Positions 8,271 through 18,172 are shown, counted from the stretch's first letter. The stretch: 64,000 bases of DNA from Roseateles sp. DAIF2 (GCF_015624425.1 NZ_CP049919.1:1612001-1676000), one strand, 5' to 3'. Numbers and translations: made by a program. The notes: generated from the sequence alone by a model not told the origin.

Positions 8271-10220
8271 ATGAAGACGTACAGCAAGAACAAGTCAGCA
8301 AACATCGCCGGCGTGTCCGCCGCCCTGCTGGCGGCCGCGCTGACCCTGCCGGCTACCGCCGCGACGCCGGCGGCCGCCGCCGCGACCAAGACCAGCAGCA
8401 GCGCGGCGGCCACCAGCGCCAAGCGCTACACGATCGAGCAGTTCATGGCGACGACGCGCGTCAGCGGCGCCTCCTTCTCGGCCGACGAAAAGCGCATCCT
8501 GTTCTCCAGCAATGCCAGCGGCATCTTCAATGTCTATGCGATGCCGGTCGGCGGCGGTGAGCCGCAGGCGCTGACCCGCTCCACGACCGACAGCAACTAC
8601 GCGGTCGGCTTCTTCCCGAAGGATGACCGGGTGTTGTTCACCCGCGACCAGGGCGGCAACGAGCAGAACCATCTCTATGTGCGCGAGCTCGACGGCAGCG
8701 AGAAAGACCTGACCCCCGGCGACAAGCTGAAGGCCATCTTCGCGACCTGGGCGCATGACGACAGCGCCTTCTATGTCGCGACCAATGAGCGCGATGCGCG
8801 CTTCCATGACCTCTACCGCTATGACGCGAAGACCTATGCGCGCACCCTGGTCTACAAGAACGAGCAGGGCCTGAGCGTCAGCGAGATCAGCCGCGACGGG
8901 CGCTGGATCGCGCTGGTCAAGACCAATACCACGGCCGATTCGGACCTCTACCTGTACGACACCCAGACCCAGGAAACCCGCCACATCACGCCGCACCAGG
9001 GCGTGGCCAGCCATGAGGCGGCGGGCTTCACGCCGGACGGCAAGCGCCTGCTGATCCTCTCCAACGACGGCAGCGAGTTCAGCCGCATCGTCGCCCACGA
9101 CCTGGCCAGCGGCGCCAAGACCGAGTTCGAGAAGGCCGACTGGGACATCGTCTACAGCGACTACTCGCACGACGGCCGCTACCGCGTCACCGGCATCAAT
9201 GCCGACGCCAGCATCCAGGTGCGGATCAGCGGGCCGGACGGCAAGCCGGTGGCCCTGCCCAAGCTGCCCGAGGGCCAGATCCGCGGCGCGCGCTTCTCGC
9301 GCAGCGGCCGGCTGCTGGCCTTCTATGTCAACGGCGACCGCTCGCCCAGCAATCTGTTCGTCTACGACCTGGCCGGCAAGCAGCTGCGCCAGCTGACCCA
9401 GAGCCTGTCCAAGGAGATCGACCCGAACCAGCTGGTCGAGGGCCGCATCGTGCGCTTCAAGTCCTTCGACGGCCTGACCATCCCCTCGGTCTACTACCAG
9501 CCCAAGGGCGCGGCGCCGGGCGCCAAGGTGCCGGCGGTGGTGCTGGTGCATGGCGGCCCGGGCGGGCAGACCATGCGCGGCTACTCGGCGTTGTCGCAGT
9601 ACCTGGCCAACCAGGGCTACGCGGTGCTGGGCATCAACAACCGCGGCAGCTCCGGCTACGGTAAGAGCTTCTTCACCGCCGACGACGGCAAGCATGGCCG
9701 CGAGCCGCTGTGGGACTGCATCGAAGCCAAGACCTTCCTGGCCAGCACCGGCGTGATCGACCCGGACCGCATCGCGATCATGGGCGGCTCCTACGGCGGC
9801 TACATGACCCTGGCCGCGCTGACCTTCCGGCCCGAGGCCTTCAAGGTCGGCGTCGACATCTTCGGCGTCTCCAACTGGCTGCGTACCCTGGAATCGATCC
9901 CGCCCTACTGGGAGAGCTTCCGCCAGGCCCTGTACCAGGAGGTCGGCGACCCGGTGAAGGACAAGGAGTTCCTGATCGCCACCTCGCCGCTGTTCCATGC
10001 CAAGAACATCCGTGTGCCGCTGATGGTGATCCAGGGCGCCAACGACCCGCGCGTGATCAAGCCCGAGAGCGACGAGATCGTCGCCGCCGCCAAGGCCCGC
10101 GGCGTGCCGGTCGACTACCTGGTGTTCGACGACGAGGGCCATGGCTTTGCCAAGAAAAAGAACGAGGCCGAGGCCTACCGGCGCATCGTGCAGTTCCTCG
10201 ACAAGCATCTCGGAGGCTGA
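8271..10220 (+). CDS. Secreted S9-family prolyl oligopeptidase-type serine peptidase
   Basis: The 649-residue protein carries a signal peptide (hydrophobic AGVSAALLAAALTLPATA, cleavage after ~residue 32) and an Ala/Ser/Thr-rich linker. A WD40-like beta-propeller covers about residues 55-390 and a C-terminal alpha/beta-hydrolase catalytic domain about 410-645. The catalytic triad is visible: S507 in GGSYGGY, D592 in GANDPRV and H624 in EGHGF. The family cleaves short peptides, often dipeptides or tripeptides from N-termini; here it would act in the periplasm. The start is fixed by GGAGGAGA at 8255-8262, eight bases before the ATG. The stop overlaps the next ATG (TGATG). Confidence 0.92.
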   Translation: MKTYSKNKSANIAGVSAALLAAALTLPATAATPAAAAATKTSSSAAATSAKRYTIEQFMATTRVSGASFSADEKRILFSSNASGIFNVYAMPVGGGEPQALTRSTTDSNYAVGFFPKDDRVLFTRDQGGNEQNHLYVRELDGSEKDLTPGDKLKAIFATWAHDDSAFYVATNERDARFHDLYRYDAKTYARTLVYKNEQGLSVSEISRDGRWIALVKTNTTADSDLYLYDTQTQETRHITPHQGVASHEAAGFTPDGKRLLILSNDGSEFSRIVAHDLASGAKTEFEKADWDIVYSDYSHDGRYRVTGINADASIQVRISGPDGKPVALPKLPEGQIRGARFSRSGRLLAFYVNGDRSPSNLFVYDLAGKQLRQLTQSLSKEIDPNQLVEGRIVRFKSFDGLTIPSVYYQPKGAAPGAKVPAVVLVHGGPGGQTMRGYSALSQYLANQGYAVLGINNRGSSGYGKSFFTADDGKHGREPLWDCIEAKTFLASTGVIDPDRIAIMGGSYGGYMTLAALTFRPEAFKVGVDIFGVSNWLRTLESIPPYWESFRQALYQEVGDPVKDKEFLIATSPLFHAKNIRVPLMVIQGANDPRVIKPESDEIVAAAKARGVPVDYLVFDDEGHGFAKKKNEAEAYRRIVQFLDKHLGG

Positions 10221-11197
10221 TGGCCGCTCCCGACACGAGCCGGCGCGAATATGCGCGCCGCATGAACCGCGTGCTCGACCATATCGACGCGCATCTGGAC
10301 GCGCCGCTGGACCTGGCGGCGCTGGCCGAGCTGGCGCATTTCTCGCCCTTCCATTTCCACCGCCTGTTCGCGGCCTGGATGGGCGAGACCCTGGGCGCCT
10401 ATCTGCAGCGCCGCCGCCTGGAGGTGGCGGCGCAAGGCCTGACCCTGAGCCCCGACCGCAGCGTGCTTGAGCTGGCGCTGGCGGTGGGCTTCGGCTCCGG
10501 CGAGGCCTTCGCGCGTGCCTTCAAGCAGCATTTCGGCTGCACGCCCAGCGCCTGGCGGGCCGGCTCGGCGGCGCGCTGGGCGGCCTATCTGGGCGAACAG
10601 CGGCGCCAGCTGGGCTTGCTACCGCAACAACACCGCAATCTGGATCAGGACGGCAGGGCGACGGCTCACGATGATGCGGGCTCTTTCTTCGAACCCCCAC
10701 ATCAAGCAAGCGAGTTGTTCATCATGGATGTCGAAATCAAGACCCTGGCGCCGCAGCGCATCGCCTTCCTGCGCTACATCGGCCCCTATGGCCCGGCCAT
10801 CACCGAGTTCTGGTACCAGCAGTTCACGCCCTGGATCGAGGCCGAGGGCCTGGCGGGCCGGCCCTGCTACGGCATCGGCCACGACGACCCCAGCATCACG
10901 CCGCCGGAGCGCTGCCGCTACGACGCCGCGATCGCGGTGGGCCCCGACTACCAGCCCAGCGGCGCGGCCAGCGTCACCGAGCTGCCCGGCGGCCTGTATG
11001 CGGTGGCGAAGTTCCGTGGCGACAACCGCGAGATCGGCACCGCCTGGTCCGAGCTGTTCCGCGAATGGCTGCCGGCCAGCGGCATGAGCTGCGACGGCCG
11101 GCCCTGCTTCGAGCTCTACGACGACCCGGACGGCGCCGAGGAACCCGGCACCGGGATCTTCCATTGCTGGCTGTGCATCCCGGTGGTGAAGGGCTGA
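10220..11197 (+). CDS. AraC-family regulator with C-terminal GyrI-like ligand-binding domain
   Basis: The 325-residue protein has two AraC helix-turn-helix motifs in the first ~115 residues (LAELAHFSPFHFHRLFAAWM and LALAVGFGSGEAFARAFKQH). A linker follows, then a GyrI-like/Rob-like effector domain from about residue 170 (KTLAPQRIAFLRYIGPYG to HCWLCIPVV). The architecture is that of Rob/SoxS-type multidrug or small-molecule sensors. The ATG at 10220 shares a base with the peptidase stop and has CGGAGG at 10211-10216 as ribosome-binding site, so translational coupling to the S9 peptidase is likely. The ligand is unknown. Confidence 0.9.
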   Translation: MAAPDTSRREYARRMNRVLDHIDAHLDAPLDLAALAELAHFSPFHFHRLFAAWMGETLGAYLQRRRLEVAAQGLTLSPDRSVLELALAVGFGSGEAFARAFKQHFGCTPSAWRAGSAARWAAYLGEQRRQLGLLPQQHRNLDQDGRATAHDDAGSFFEPPHQASELFIMDVEIKTLAPQRIAFLRYIGPYGPAITEFWYQQFTPWIEAEGLAGRPCYGIGHDDPSITPPERCRYDAAIAVGPDYQPSGAASVTELPGGLYAVAKFRGDNREIGTAWSELFREWLPASGMSCDGRPCFELYDDPDGAEEPGTGIFHCWLCIPVVKG

Positions 11198-11203
11198 GCG
11201 GTC

Positions 11204-12544
11204 CTAGCGCAGCGGCCGGCTCGGACTGACCGCGCCGTAGCGCGGCTTCAGCGGGCCGCCGCGGGCGAAGTCGGCCATCATGTCCAGATAGCCGGCCGGA
11301 TGGCGGGTGGACAGGCGCCGGCCGTCCGGGGCGGTCTCGTACTCGTACACGCCATGCTCGGTCTTCGGGAACATCGCGACCGAGACCGGCCGGCCCTGGG
11401 TGCGCAGGCCCTCCAGCAGGCGCGCGGTGTCGGCGCTGGGCGCGTCGACATCGTCCTGGGCCAGCATCCACAGCTGCGGCGTGTTCAGCGCGGTAATGGT
11501 CGGCATCGGGTCGTAGCGCCAGGGCGTGCCCATCTCCAGCATCGACTTGGCGGCCTCGAACTCGGCGGCCGAGATGTTCATCAGCATGAACAAGAAGTTG
11601 CCATGCGCGTGCTTGAACCAGGGCTCCGGGCGGAACTTCTCGCGCAGCGCGGCGAAGCGCTCGAACTGCTCGGGCGTCGGGTTCTGCACCAGCTCGCCGG
11701 CCGCGTCCGACAGGGCCAGGCCTTGCGCGATCGCGGCCCGGCCATGGCCCTTGGCCTCAAGATTCATCACGACGGCCGAGCGGTCCTCCTCCAGCACCGA
11801 GACGGCCAGGCCGAAGCCGACGATGACGAAGTCCACCGGCGCCAGATGCGCGGCGATCGGCGCGACCCAGCCGCCCTGGCTGGGGCCCTGGTAGCCGATG
11901 CGTCCGGCGCGCGGGCCGGCCAGGCGCCGCGCCTCGCGCAGCGCGGCCACCGCGTCGCGCGCCAGCAGCGGGAAGTCCTGCGTGTACTTGCCGCCGGAGG
12001 CGCCGGTGCCGCGCTTGTCGTAGACAAAGGCGCCGATGCCCAGGGCCGGCAGGCGGCGCTGCAGCGAGTTCAGCTCCAGCGCGCCGTCGCGTTCCGCGCC
12101 ATGCAGCAGCACGACGATGGGCACCGGCTGCGAACCGGGTGGCAGCACCAGCCGGCCGGCCAGCGGCGTGCCGCCATCGCCCTCGAAGCGGCTGTCCTGG
12201 CTGGGCAGCTCGAGGCGCGTCGCGGCCTGGCCGTCGAACTCGAGCCGGCCCTGGCCGCAGGCGGGGAAGCGCAGCACATGGCCATCGGGGCGCCCGGTCC
12301 AGCCCAGGGTGCTGGTCCAGCGCCCGTCGGGCCCCTCGGTCAGCGCGCCGCTGCGGCCGTCCTGGTGCCGCCAGCGCAGGGTCTTGCCCTCGGAGGGTGC
12401 GATGTCCAGCGTGCTGCGATCGGCCAGGCGGTAGGCGCCGATCGGACAGGGCGGCTCGACGGCCTGGGCGGCGCTGGCCAGGCACAGCAGGCCCGCCAGC
12501 AGGAAGGGCCGCGTGCGGCGAAGGGGATGAAGAGTTGCGTGCAA
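11204..12544 (-). CDS. Secreted alpha/beta hydrolase
   Basis: The 446-residue protein has an N-terminal signal peptide (PFLLAGLLCLASAAQA) and a ~110-residue N-terminal beta-rich region. The hydrolase fold starts near residue 130 (PVPIVVLLHGAERDG). The nucleophile elbow is GPSQGG; candidate acid and base residues lie in LAQDDVDAP and KTEHGVYEY. It resembles dienelactone-hydrolase/prolyl-oligopeptidase-like esterases, but the substrate cannot be read from sequence. The stop at 11204 is 6 bp from the convergent AraC/GyrI gene. It lies 133 bp downstream of a TonB-dependent receptor on the same strand and could be co-transcribed with it. Confidence 0.85.
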   Translation of the reverse strand: MHATLHPLRRTRPFLLAGLLCLASAAQAVEPPCPIGAYRLADRSTLDIAPSEGKTLRWRHQDGRSGALTEGPDGRWTSTLGWTGRPDGHVLRFPACGQGRLEFDGQAATRLELPSQDSRFEGDGGTPLAGRLVLPPGSQPVPIVVLLHGAERDGALELNSLQRRLPALGIGAFVYDKRGTGASGGKYTQDFPLLARDAVAALREARRLAGPRAGRIGYQGPSQGGWVAPIAAHLAPVDFVIVGFGLAVSVLEEDRSAVVMNLEAKGHGRAAIAQGLALSDAAGELVQNPTPEQFERFAALREKFRPEPWFKHAHGNFLFMLMNISAAEFEAAKSMLEMGTPWRYDPMPTITALNTPQLWMLAQDDVDAPSADTARLLEGLRTQGRPVSVAMFPKTEHGVYEYETAPDGRRLSTRHPAGYLDMMADFARGGPLKPRYGAVSPSRPLR

Positions 12545-12677
12545 GGCGTGATCCCGGGTGATGGCGATAGCGCCGCACTCTAGGCAGCGCGGCCGGGCCG
12601 GGCGAGGCGCTTGCGACGAAGCGCAGCGGCGGGCGGACAGGCCGTCACCGGCCCGGATTCACGGCACCCGCCGGGAC

Positions 12678-15050
12678 TCAGAGCTTGATCTCCAGCCGCA
12701 GCTGCCAGACCGCGAAGGTGCGGCCGTGGTTGTCGGTCGTGATCAGCTCGTCGCCGGCGTCGATCACGCTGCCGCTGCTGTAGTCCAGCGGCGCCAGATT
12801 GCTGGCCGACAGGCGCAGCGCCCAGTCGCGGTTGATGTTCCACAGCGCGAAGGCGTCGAACACGCGCTTGCGCGCGTTGTGGCTCTCCTGCAGCAGGGTC
12901 TGCTGCACGGTGTTGGCCGGCACCAGGTTCAGGCTCGCGCCCAGCGACAGCGGCAGGCTGCGCAGCCGGTAGTCGGCGCCCAGGTTGGCGGTGTGGCGCG
13001 GCTGCTGGTCCAGCTTGTTGTTGGGGCCGGGGATGCCGTCCACCTTGGAATGGAACAGGCTCAGATTGCTGCGCAGCGAGACGGGCAGCGCGTCCTCGAT
13101 GAACTCGTCGAGGCGGAACTTGGCCTCCAGCTCGATGCCGGTGGTCAGGGCCTTGCCGATGTTCGTCGGGCGCGAGACCCAGCGCGGCGTGCCGGCCCAG
13201 GCCACCGTCTCCTCGGTCGTGACATTGCGCATCAGGTCGCTGATGCGGCGCGCGAACAAGCTGGCGCTGAGCACGCCGCCCTTGGAGAGATAGCGCTCCA
13301 GCGCGATGTCGATGCCCAGCGCGGTCTCGGGCTTGAGCTGCGGGTTGCCGATGCGGTCCGGGTAGTTGGCCGCGTTGGGGCCGCAGAGCCCGGCCGGCGG
13401 GCAGGGGAACTGCGTGTTGACGCTGGGCCGGGCGATCAGGTCCTGGGTGTTGGGCGCGCGGTAGCTGCGCGTCAGGCTCATGCGGACCTGATCGCGGCTC
13501 TTCTCGTCGGGCTTCCAGACCGCGTGCAGCAGCGGCGTCAGCACCTTGGAGGTATTGCTGACGCCATAGTTGGCGGCCGAGCTCTCGGTGCGTATGCCCT
13601 CCCAACGCAGGCCGACATAGGTCGACCATTGCTTGCTCGGATTCCACTCATCCTGCACATAGCCGGCCACGCGCAGGGTGGAGGCGTTGAAGTCGTCGCC
13701 GAAGTCCTCCAGCGCCAGCAGGCGCAGGCCGTCGCTGCGCGTCTCGCGGGTCTGGTCGCGCCGGTTGCCTTCGATCTCCAGGCCGCCGACCAGGCTGTGT
13801 TCGACACCGTCGATCTGGCCCAGCTGGTGCGAGAGCTTGGAGGCCAGGTTCCAGGAGCGGTCGCGGTTGCTGGTCTTGTCCTGCTGGGTGCGGCGCGGCA
13901 GCAGCGGCGCGCCGTCGCCGCCTCCCACCCATTCGCGGCGCAGGCTGTCGTTGTCCAGGCGCGCGCGGCCCAGGCCGCCGCGCAGCTCCAGCCGCGTGTC
14001 CTCGCCCAGGCGCTTGTTCCACATGCTGTTCAGGCGCAGCATGCTGAACTCCGATTCGCCATGGGTGTTGGCCAGGTCGAACTCCTTGCCGGGGTTCTGA
14101 CGGAACTCGCTGTCGCTCTTGCCGCGCGCCAGCACGACGAAGGGCATCACGGTCAGCATGTCGCCGCCCGCGAGGCGCAGCTGCAGCCGGCCGTTGGCGT
14201 TCAGGTTGCGGCGCTCGTCCAGGCTCTCGCCGGTGTTGTGCTGGAAGCTCTCGGCGCCGCTGGCCAAGTTGCGCGTCGTGATGCGGGTGTCGACATCGTC
14301 GCGGCGCTTGTTGTCGGTGGCGGTGACGGTCAGGTTGTAGGCGCTGCCGGGCTGCTCGCCCAGCTTGTCGTTGCGGGTCCAGGAGAACTGCGGCTTGATG
14401 TCGCCGCGTTCCGCGCCCAGCACCAGGCGCAGGTCGTTCAGCCGCTTCTGCAGCGCCTCGCGCAGCACGATATTGATCGTGCCGGCCACCGCGCGCGCGC
14501 CGTATTCGGCGGTCGGTGCGCGCAGCACCTCGATGCGCTCGATCTGGTCCGGCGGCAGCTGGTCCAGCGAGAAGCTGGGCGGCATGCGCTCGCCGTTGAC
14601 CAGGATCTGGGTGTAGCCGCCGCCCATGCCGCGCATGCGGATCTCGCCGCCGCGCCCCGGGCGGCCGCCCAGGGTGACGCCGGGCAGGCGCTTCAGCACA
14701 TCGGCCACGCTGGCATCGCCGAAGCGCTCGATCTCCTCGCGGCCGACCACGATCTTGGAGGCGGTCGAGGCGCGGCGCAGCGCGCTGTCGCTGGCGCCGC
14801 CCTGCACCTCGACCCGGTCCAGCCGCTCGTTGGGCTGGGCCTGGCCATCGGCGCGCTGGATAGTCGGGCGCTGCGCGGGCCGGCCGGTCCGGGGCGGCGC
14901 GACCGGCGGCTTGTTGTTGGCGCTGTCCTCGGGCGGGGTGGGGGGCGTGGACGGCGCCGGCACCTGGGCCCAGGCCGGCCCAAGGCTCAGCAAGGCGGCG
15001 GCCAGGCCCAGCAGGGGGCGGGGGGGACGGCAGGAACGAGGGGACGACAT
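12678..15050 (-). CDS. TonB-dependent outer-membrane receptor
   Basis: The 790-residue protein has a signal peptide (PLLGLAAALLSLGPAWAQ) and a Pro/Asn-rich linker with no long N-terminal signalling domain. The plug domain begins near residue 90 (SKIVVGREEIERFGDASVAD, with LPGV and RMRGMGGGYTQILVNGERMP) and is followed by a C-terminal beta-barrel. The plug's IEVLRAPTAEYGARAVAGTI is typical of active receptors. The barrel ends in RLEIKL rather than an aromatic residue. I took the ATG at 15050, adjacent to the hydrophobic signal, in place of the longer in-frame start at 15092. Serine-hydrolase genes lie on both sides. The ligand is unknown and no riboswitch or Fur-like box was recognised. Confidence 0.9.
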   Translation of the reverse strand: MSSPRSCRPPRPLLGLAAALLSLGPAWAQVPAPSTPPTPPEDSANNKPPVAPPRTGRPAQRPTIQRADGQAQPNERLDRVEVQGGASDSALRRASTASKIVVGREEIERFGDASVADVLKRLPGVTLGGRPGRGGEIRMRGMGGGYTQILVNGERMPPSFSLDQLPPDQIERIEVLRAPTAEYGARAVAGTINIVLREALQKRLNDLRLVLGAERGDIKPQFSWTRNDKLGEQPGSAYNLTVTATDNKRRDDVDTRITTRNLASGAESFQHNTGESLDERRNLNANGRLQLRLAGGDMLTVMPFVVLARGKSDSEFRQNPGKEFDLANTHGESEFSMLRLNSMWNKRLGEDTRLELRGGLGRARLDNDSLRREWVGGGDGAPLLPRRTQQDKTSNRDRSWNLASKLSHQLGQIDGVEHSLVGGLEIEGNRRDQTRETRSDGLRLLALEDFGDDFNASTLRVAGYVQDEWNPSKQWSTYVGLRWEGIRTESSAANYGVSNTSKVLTPLLHAVWKPDEKSRDQVRMSLTRSYRAPNTQDLIARPSVNTQFPCPPAGLCGPNAANYPDRIGNPQLKPETALGIDIALERYLSKGGVLSASLFARRISDLMRNVTTEETVAWAGTPRWVSRPTNIGKALTTGIELEAKFRLDEFIEDALPVSLRSNLSLFHSKVDGIPGPNNKLDQQPRHTANLGADYRLRSLPLSLGASLNLVPANTVQQTLLQESHNARKRVFDAFALWNINRDWALRLSASNLAPLDYSSGSVIDAGDELITTDNHGRTFAVWQLRLEIKL

Positions 15051-15253
15051 GGACCTGTTGCGGAACAACGCAGGGGGCCGCCAGCTTCGCATGAGCCAAG
15101 CGCCCGCGGCCCGACCGGCGCCGCGGTTTTAACTACTTTACAAAATGCCCCTAGACCTGTCGCTCCGCGCCAGGCCCCCCGAGGGGGATGAGCAAGCTCG
15201 GGAACGGCCCTGCGCTTGCTCAAGATCCTGTCGGGAAATTGCTGCGCCGCGGC

Positions 15254-16837
15254 TCAGCGCTCGCGCTCGAAGCGCAGGCCCTTGATGCGCGCGCTGTCCA
15301 GCCTGAAGCCGGTGACGGCGCCGCCGGCGTCGCGCGTCAGGCGCAGCAGTTGGCTGCTCTGCATCCAGTAGCCCTGACTGCGCAGCTCGATCAAGTCGCC
15401 CTCCAGGCCCAGCAGGGTCCAGGGCTCGGGGACCTTCATCAGCGGCCCCTCGGCCTGCAGCCGCTCGCCCTCGATGCGCCAGCGCAGGCCGGCATCGGGG
15501 CAGGTGTAGACGCCGTCCAGCCCGCTGGGCAGCGGCGTGCGCTCGACCATGCGGCGGCAATGCGCGACGCGGCCGGCGCCGATGTCCAGCAGCAGCCGGC
15601 CCTCGGAATCGAGCGCCGGCGCGGCGATCTCGAACTCGTAGGCGCCGCGCAGCGGCAGCCAGCGCCCGTCGGCCTGCTGTTGCAGCTCGAAGGGCACGCC
15701 CCATTGCTGCGCCATCAGCTGGCCGCTCGATTTCAGCGGGCTCAGTTCCAGCAGCTGACCCAGCTCCGCATCCAGCCACAGGCCGGCCAGCGCGGCGGCC
15801 GCGTCGGGGCGGGGCAGGGGCGCGGGCTTGTCCAGCAGCAGGCGCGCGACCTCGCGTGCGCGCTTGTAGGGGTTCAGCGCGCCGTCATTGGTGATCGCGA
15901 CGATCGCCAACTTCGCCTCCGGCAGCAGCAGGAACTCGGTGCGGAAACCCGGCCACAGCCCGCCATGGCCCAGGGTGGCCAGGCCTTCCAGCTCGCCATG
16001 CTCCAGCCCATGGGCGTAGGGCGAGGCATAGCCGCCGGCCAGCGGCTCGCGTGCCATCAGGGTCTCGCTCAGGTTGGCGACGCCGGCCGCGGGCTCCAGC
16101 AGATGGGCGGCCCACAGCAGCATGTCCTGCACGCTGGAGACCATGCCGCCCTCGCCGCCATGCTCGAAGCCATGCTGGGCGCGCCGCCACTGGCCGCGTC
16201 CGTCGCCCAGATAGGGCGTGGCCAGGCCGGCCAGCGGCAGATCGCTCTCGACCAGCATGCGGGTCGCGTCCATGTTCAGCGGCGCGAAGAACTCCTCGCG
16301 CAGCAGCGCGTCCAGCGACTGGCCGCTGCAGCGCTCGGCGATCAGGCCCAGCAGCGCGAAGCCGCTGTTGCTGTAGAGAAAGCGGCTGCCGGGCGCGAAG
16401 TTCAGGTGCCGGCAGCGCGCGATCGCCTGCAGCAGCTGCGCGCGGCCGATGCGCTGGTCCAGCTGCACGCCGCCCAGGCGCAACAGCTCCAGCATGTCGG
16501 GCAGGCCGCTGCTGTTGCGCATCAGGTGGCCGATGCGCACGGTGGCCGGCAGCTCGGGCAGTTCGGGCAGATGCCGGCGGATGTCGTCCTCCAGGCTCAG
16601 CCGGCCGCGCCGCGCCAGCAGTGCCACCGCGGCGACGGTGAACTGCTTGGACACCGAGGCGATGCGCAGCAGGCTGTCGGCGCGCAGCGGCGTGCCTTGC
16701 TCGAGGCTGGCTTGGCCATAGCCCTTGGCCAGCAGCAGCTCGCCGTCGCGCATCACGCCGAGCGCATAACCGGGCGCGGCGCGGCCGCTCAGATCGGCGA
16801 ACAGGGCATCGATGCGTTTGTGCAGGCTGTGGTCCAT
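15254..16837 (-). CDS. Serine hydrolase of the class C beta-lactamase / D-aminopeptidase family
   Basis: The 527-residue protein has the SxxK motif SVSK (near residue 62) and YSN (YxN, near residue 158) in LYSNSGFALLGLI, followed by the rest of the penicillin-binding-protein-like fold to about residue 340. The C-terminal ~180 residues form beta-rich domains resembling domains B and C of D-aminopeptidase (DmpB type); total length is close to that family's ~520. No export signal is seen, so it may be cytoplasmic. Likely substrates are D-amino-acid peptides or esters; beta-lactamase activity should not be assumed. It lies between rsgA and the TonB receptor on the same strand. Confidence 0.85.
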   Translation of the reverse strand: MDHSLHKRIDALFADLSGRAAPGYALGVMRDGELLLAKGYGQASLEQGTPLRADSLLRIASVSKQFTVAAVALLARRGRLSLEDDIRRHLPELPELPATVRIGHLMRNSSGLPDMLELLRLGGVQLDQRIGRAQLLQAIARCRHLNFAPGSRFLYSNSGFALLGLIAERCSGQSLDALLREEFFAPLNMDATRMLVESDLPLAGLATPYLGDGRGQWRRAQHGFEHGGEGGMVSSVQDMLLWAAHLLEPAAGVANLSETLMAREPLAGGYASPYAHGLEHGELEGLATLGHGGLWPGFRTEFLLLPEAKLAIVAITNDGALNPYKRAREVARLLLDKPAPLPRPDAAAALAGLWLDAELGQLLELSPLKSSGQLMAQQWGVPFELQQQADGRWLPLRGAYEFEIAAPALDSEGRLLLDIGAGRVAHCRRMVERTPLPSGLDGVYTCPDAGLRWRIEGERLQAEGPLMKVPEPWTLLGLEGDLIELRSQGYWMQSSQLLRLTRDAGGAVTGFRLDSARIKGLRFERER

Positions 16838-16935
16838 GGCGGGGCTCCCTCGTTGCGCGGCCAGTGTCGCATGGGGTCGCGCCGGCGCGCATCCATGCGA
16901 TGGAGGGCGCCGCGCGCGCTGCGCACGAGGGGGGC

Positions 16936-18033
16936 TCAGGCCTCATTGCGTTTGCTGCGGATATGGGCATGCGCCGCGCGGCTGCGCGCCTTCCATTGCT
17001 GCAGCTGCGCGCGCCGCTCCAGCAGGCCCATGTCCTCGCGCCTGGCCTCGCGCTGCAGCTTCTGGTAGCTCTTCAGCCGCGCCGGCGCCAGCGCGGCGCG
17101 CACCGCGCAGCCGGGCTCCTCGTTATGGCTGCAGTTGCGGAAGCGGCAGGCGCGCGCCAGGGTCGCCACATCGTCGAAGGCTGCGTCCAGCTCGGCGCTG
17201 CTGGCGTCCAGCTGCAGGCCGCGCAGGCCCGGCGTGTCGATGATGCAGGCGCCGTCCGGCGTGCGGTGCAGGGTGCGCACCGTGGTCGTGTGGCGGCCGC
17301 GGCTGTCGTCCTCGCGCACCGCGCCGGTGGACTGCAGCGTGGCGCCGCACAGCGCATTGGTCAGGGTGGACTTGCCGGCGCCGCTGGAGCCCAGCAGCAC
17401 CAGGGTCTGGCCGCGCCCCAGCCAGGGCGCCAGGCGCGCGCGCGTCGCCTCCGCCTGCGTGCCATCGACGGCCAGCACGCTGATCGCGCCGCCGTCGTGG
17501 CGTCGGCTGTGGGCCAGGTGGTCCTCCACGTCGGCCAGGCGCGCCTCCACGTCGCGGCACAGGTCGGCCTTGCTGAGCACGATGACGGTGGCCACGCCGG
17601 CGGCCCGCGTCAGCACCAGGTAGCGGTCCAGGCGTGCCAGCTTGAAGTCATGGTCCAGGCCCATCACCAGCAGGGCGGTGTCCACATTGCTGACCAGGGC
17701 CTGGCGCTGGCCCTCGGGGTCGCGCCGGCTCAGCAGGTTGAGCGGGGTCAGGCGTTGCCCGACCCAGGTCGCGCCGGCGGCGTCGGTGCGCGCCAGCACC
17801 CAGTCGCCGACCGCCAGCTGCTCGCCGGCGGCGAACAGGCGCTGCTGCAGCGCCGGCAGCAGCCGCGCGCGGCAGGCCGCGTGCGGCGCCTGCAGGTTCA
17901 GGCGGTCGCGCTGGACTTCGGTGACGCGCCACAGGCGCTCGTCGGGGGCCGACTCCAGGCCGGCCAGTTGGGGAAGCAGGGAAAGGTTCAGGCCCAGCGT
18001 GCGCAGGGCCTCGATATCGAGGATCTCGAGCAT
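16936..18033 (-). CDS. rsgA: Small-ribosomal-subunit biogenesis GTPase RsgA
   Basis: The 365-residue protein is a circularly permuted GTPase that helps late 30S maturation. An N-terminal OB-fold (about residues 30-110) is followed by G4 (VLSKADL), then G1 (GSSGAGKST) and G3 (DTPGLRGL), the permuted order typical of RsgA. The C-terminal zinc-binding motif is present (CRFRNCSHNEEPGCAV). ATG 18033 gives the usual family length; longer in-frame starts add residues unlike RsgA. It is first of three same-strand genes with ~100-200 bp gaps, so operon membership is uncertain. Confidence 0.95.
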   Translation of the reverse strand: MLEILDIEALRTLGLNLSLLPQLAGLESAPDERLWRVTEVQRDRLNLQAPHAACRARLLPALQQRLFAAGEQLAVGDWVLARTDAAGATWVGQRLTPLNLLSRRDPEGQRQALVSNVDTALLVMGLDHDFKLARLDRYLVLTRAAGVATVIVLSKADLCRDVEARLADVEDHLAHSRRHDGGAISVLAVDGTQAEATRARLAPWLGRGQTLVLLGSSGAGKSTLTNALCGATLQSTGAVREDDSRGRHTTTVRTLHRTPDGACIIDTPGLRGLQLDASSAELDAAFDDVATLARACRFRNCSHNEEPGCAVRAALAPARLKSYQKLQREARREDMGLLERRAQLQQWKARSRAAHAHIRSKRNEA

Positions 18034-18172
18034 GATGATGATGTCGACGGACGAAAACGGAATGCGCCGGCGATGCGCCTGAGGGCGCGGGTCGCTGGAG
18101 CGATGGGTTTCGTGGCGTCGGCCGCGGCTCGCGCGCGGCAAGGAGGGCGGGAACGGGTCCGGCTGATTTGTC

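Noticed and set aside
12558..15191. Very long open frame on the plus strand (877 codons) opposite the TonB-receptor gene.
   Set aside because: High-GC antisense artefact: Ala/Arg/Gln/His-rich composition, no domain, and the minus strand encodes a clear receptor.
15051..15253. Searched the leader of the first TonB receptor for a cobalamin or other riboswitch.
   Set aside because: No B12-box or other known conserved segments were found; only an AT-rich patch that may be a promoter.
15188..17068. Long plus-strand frame (626 codons) opposite the serine-hydrolase gene.
   Set aside because: Composition typical of antisense frames in GC-rich DNA; the opposite strand has SxxK and YxN motifs in a full-length family member.
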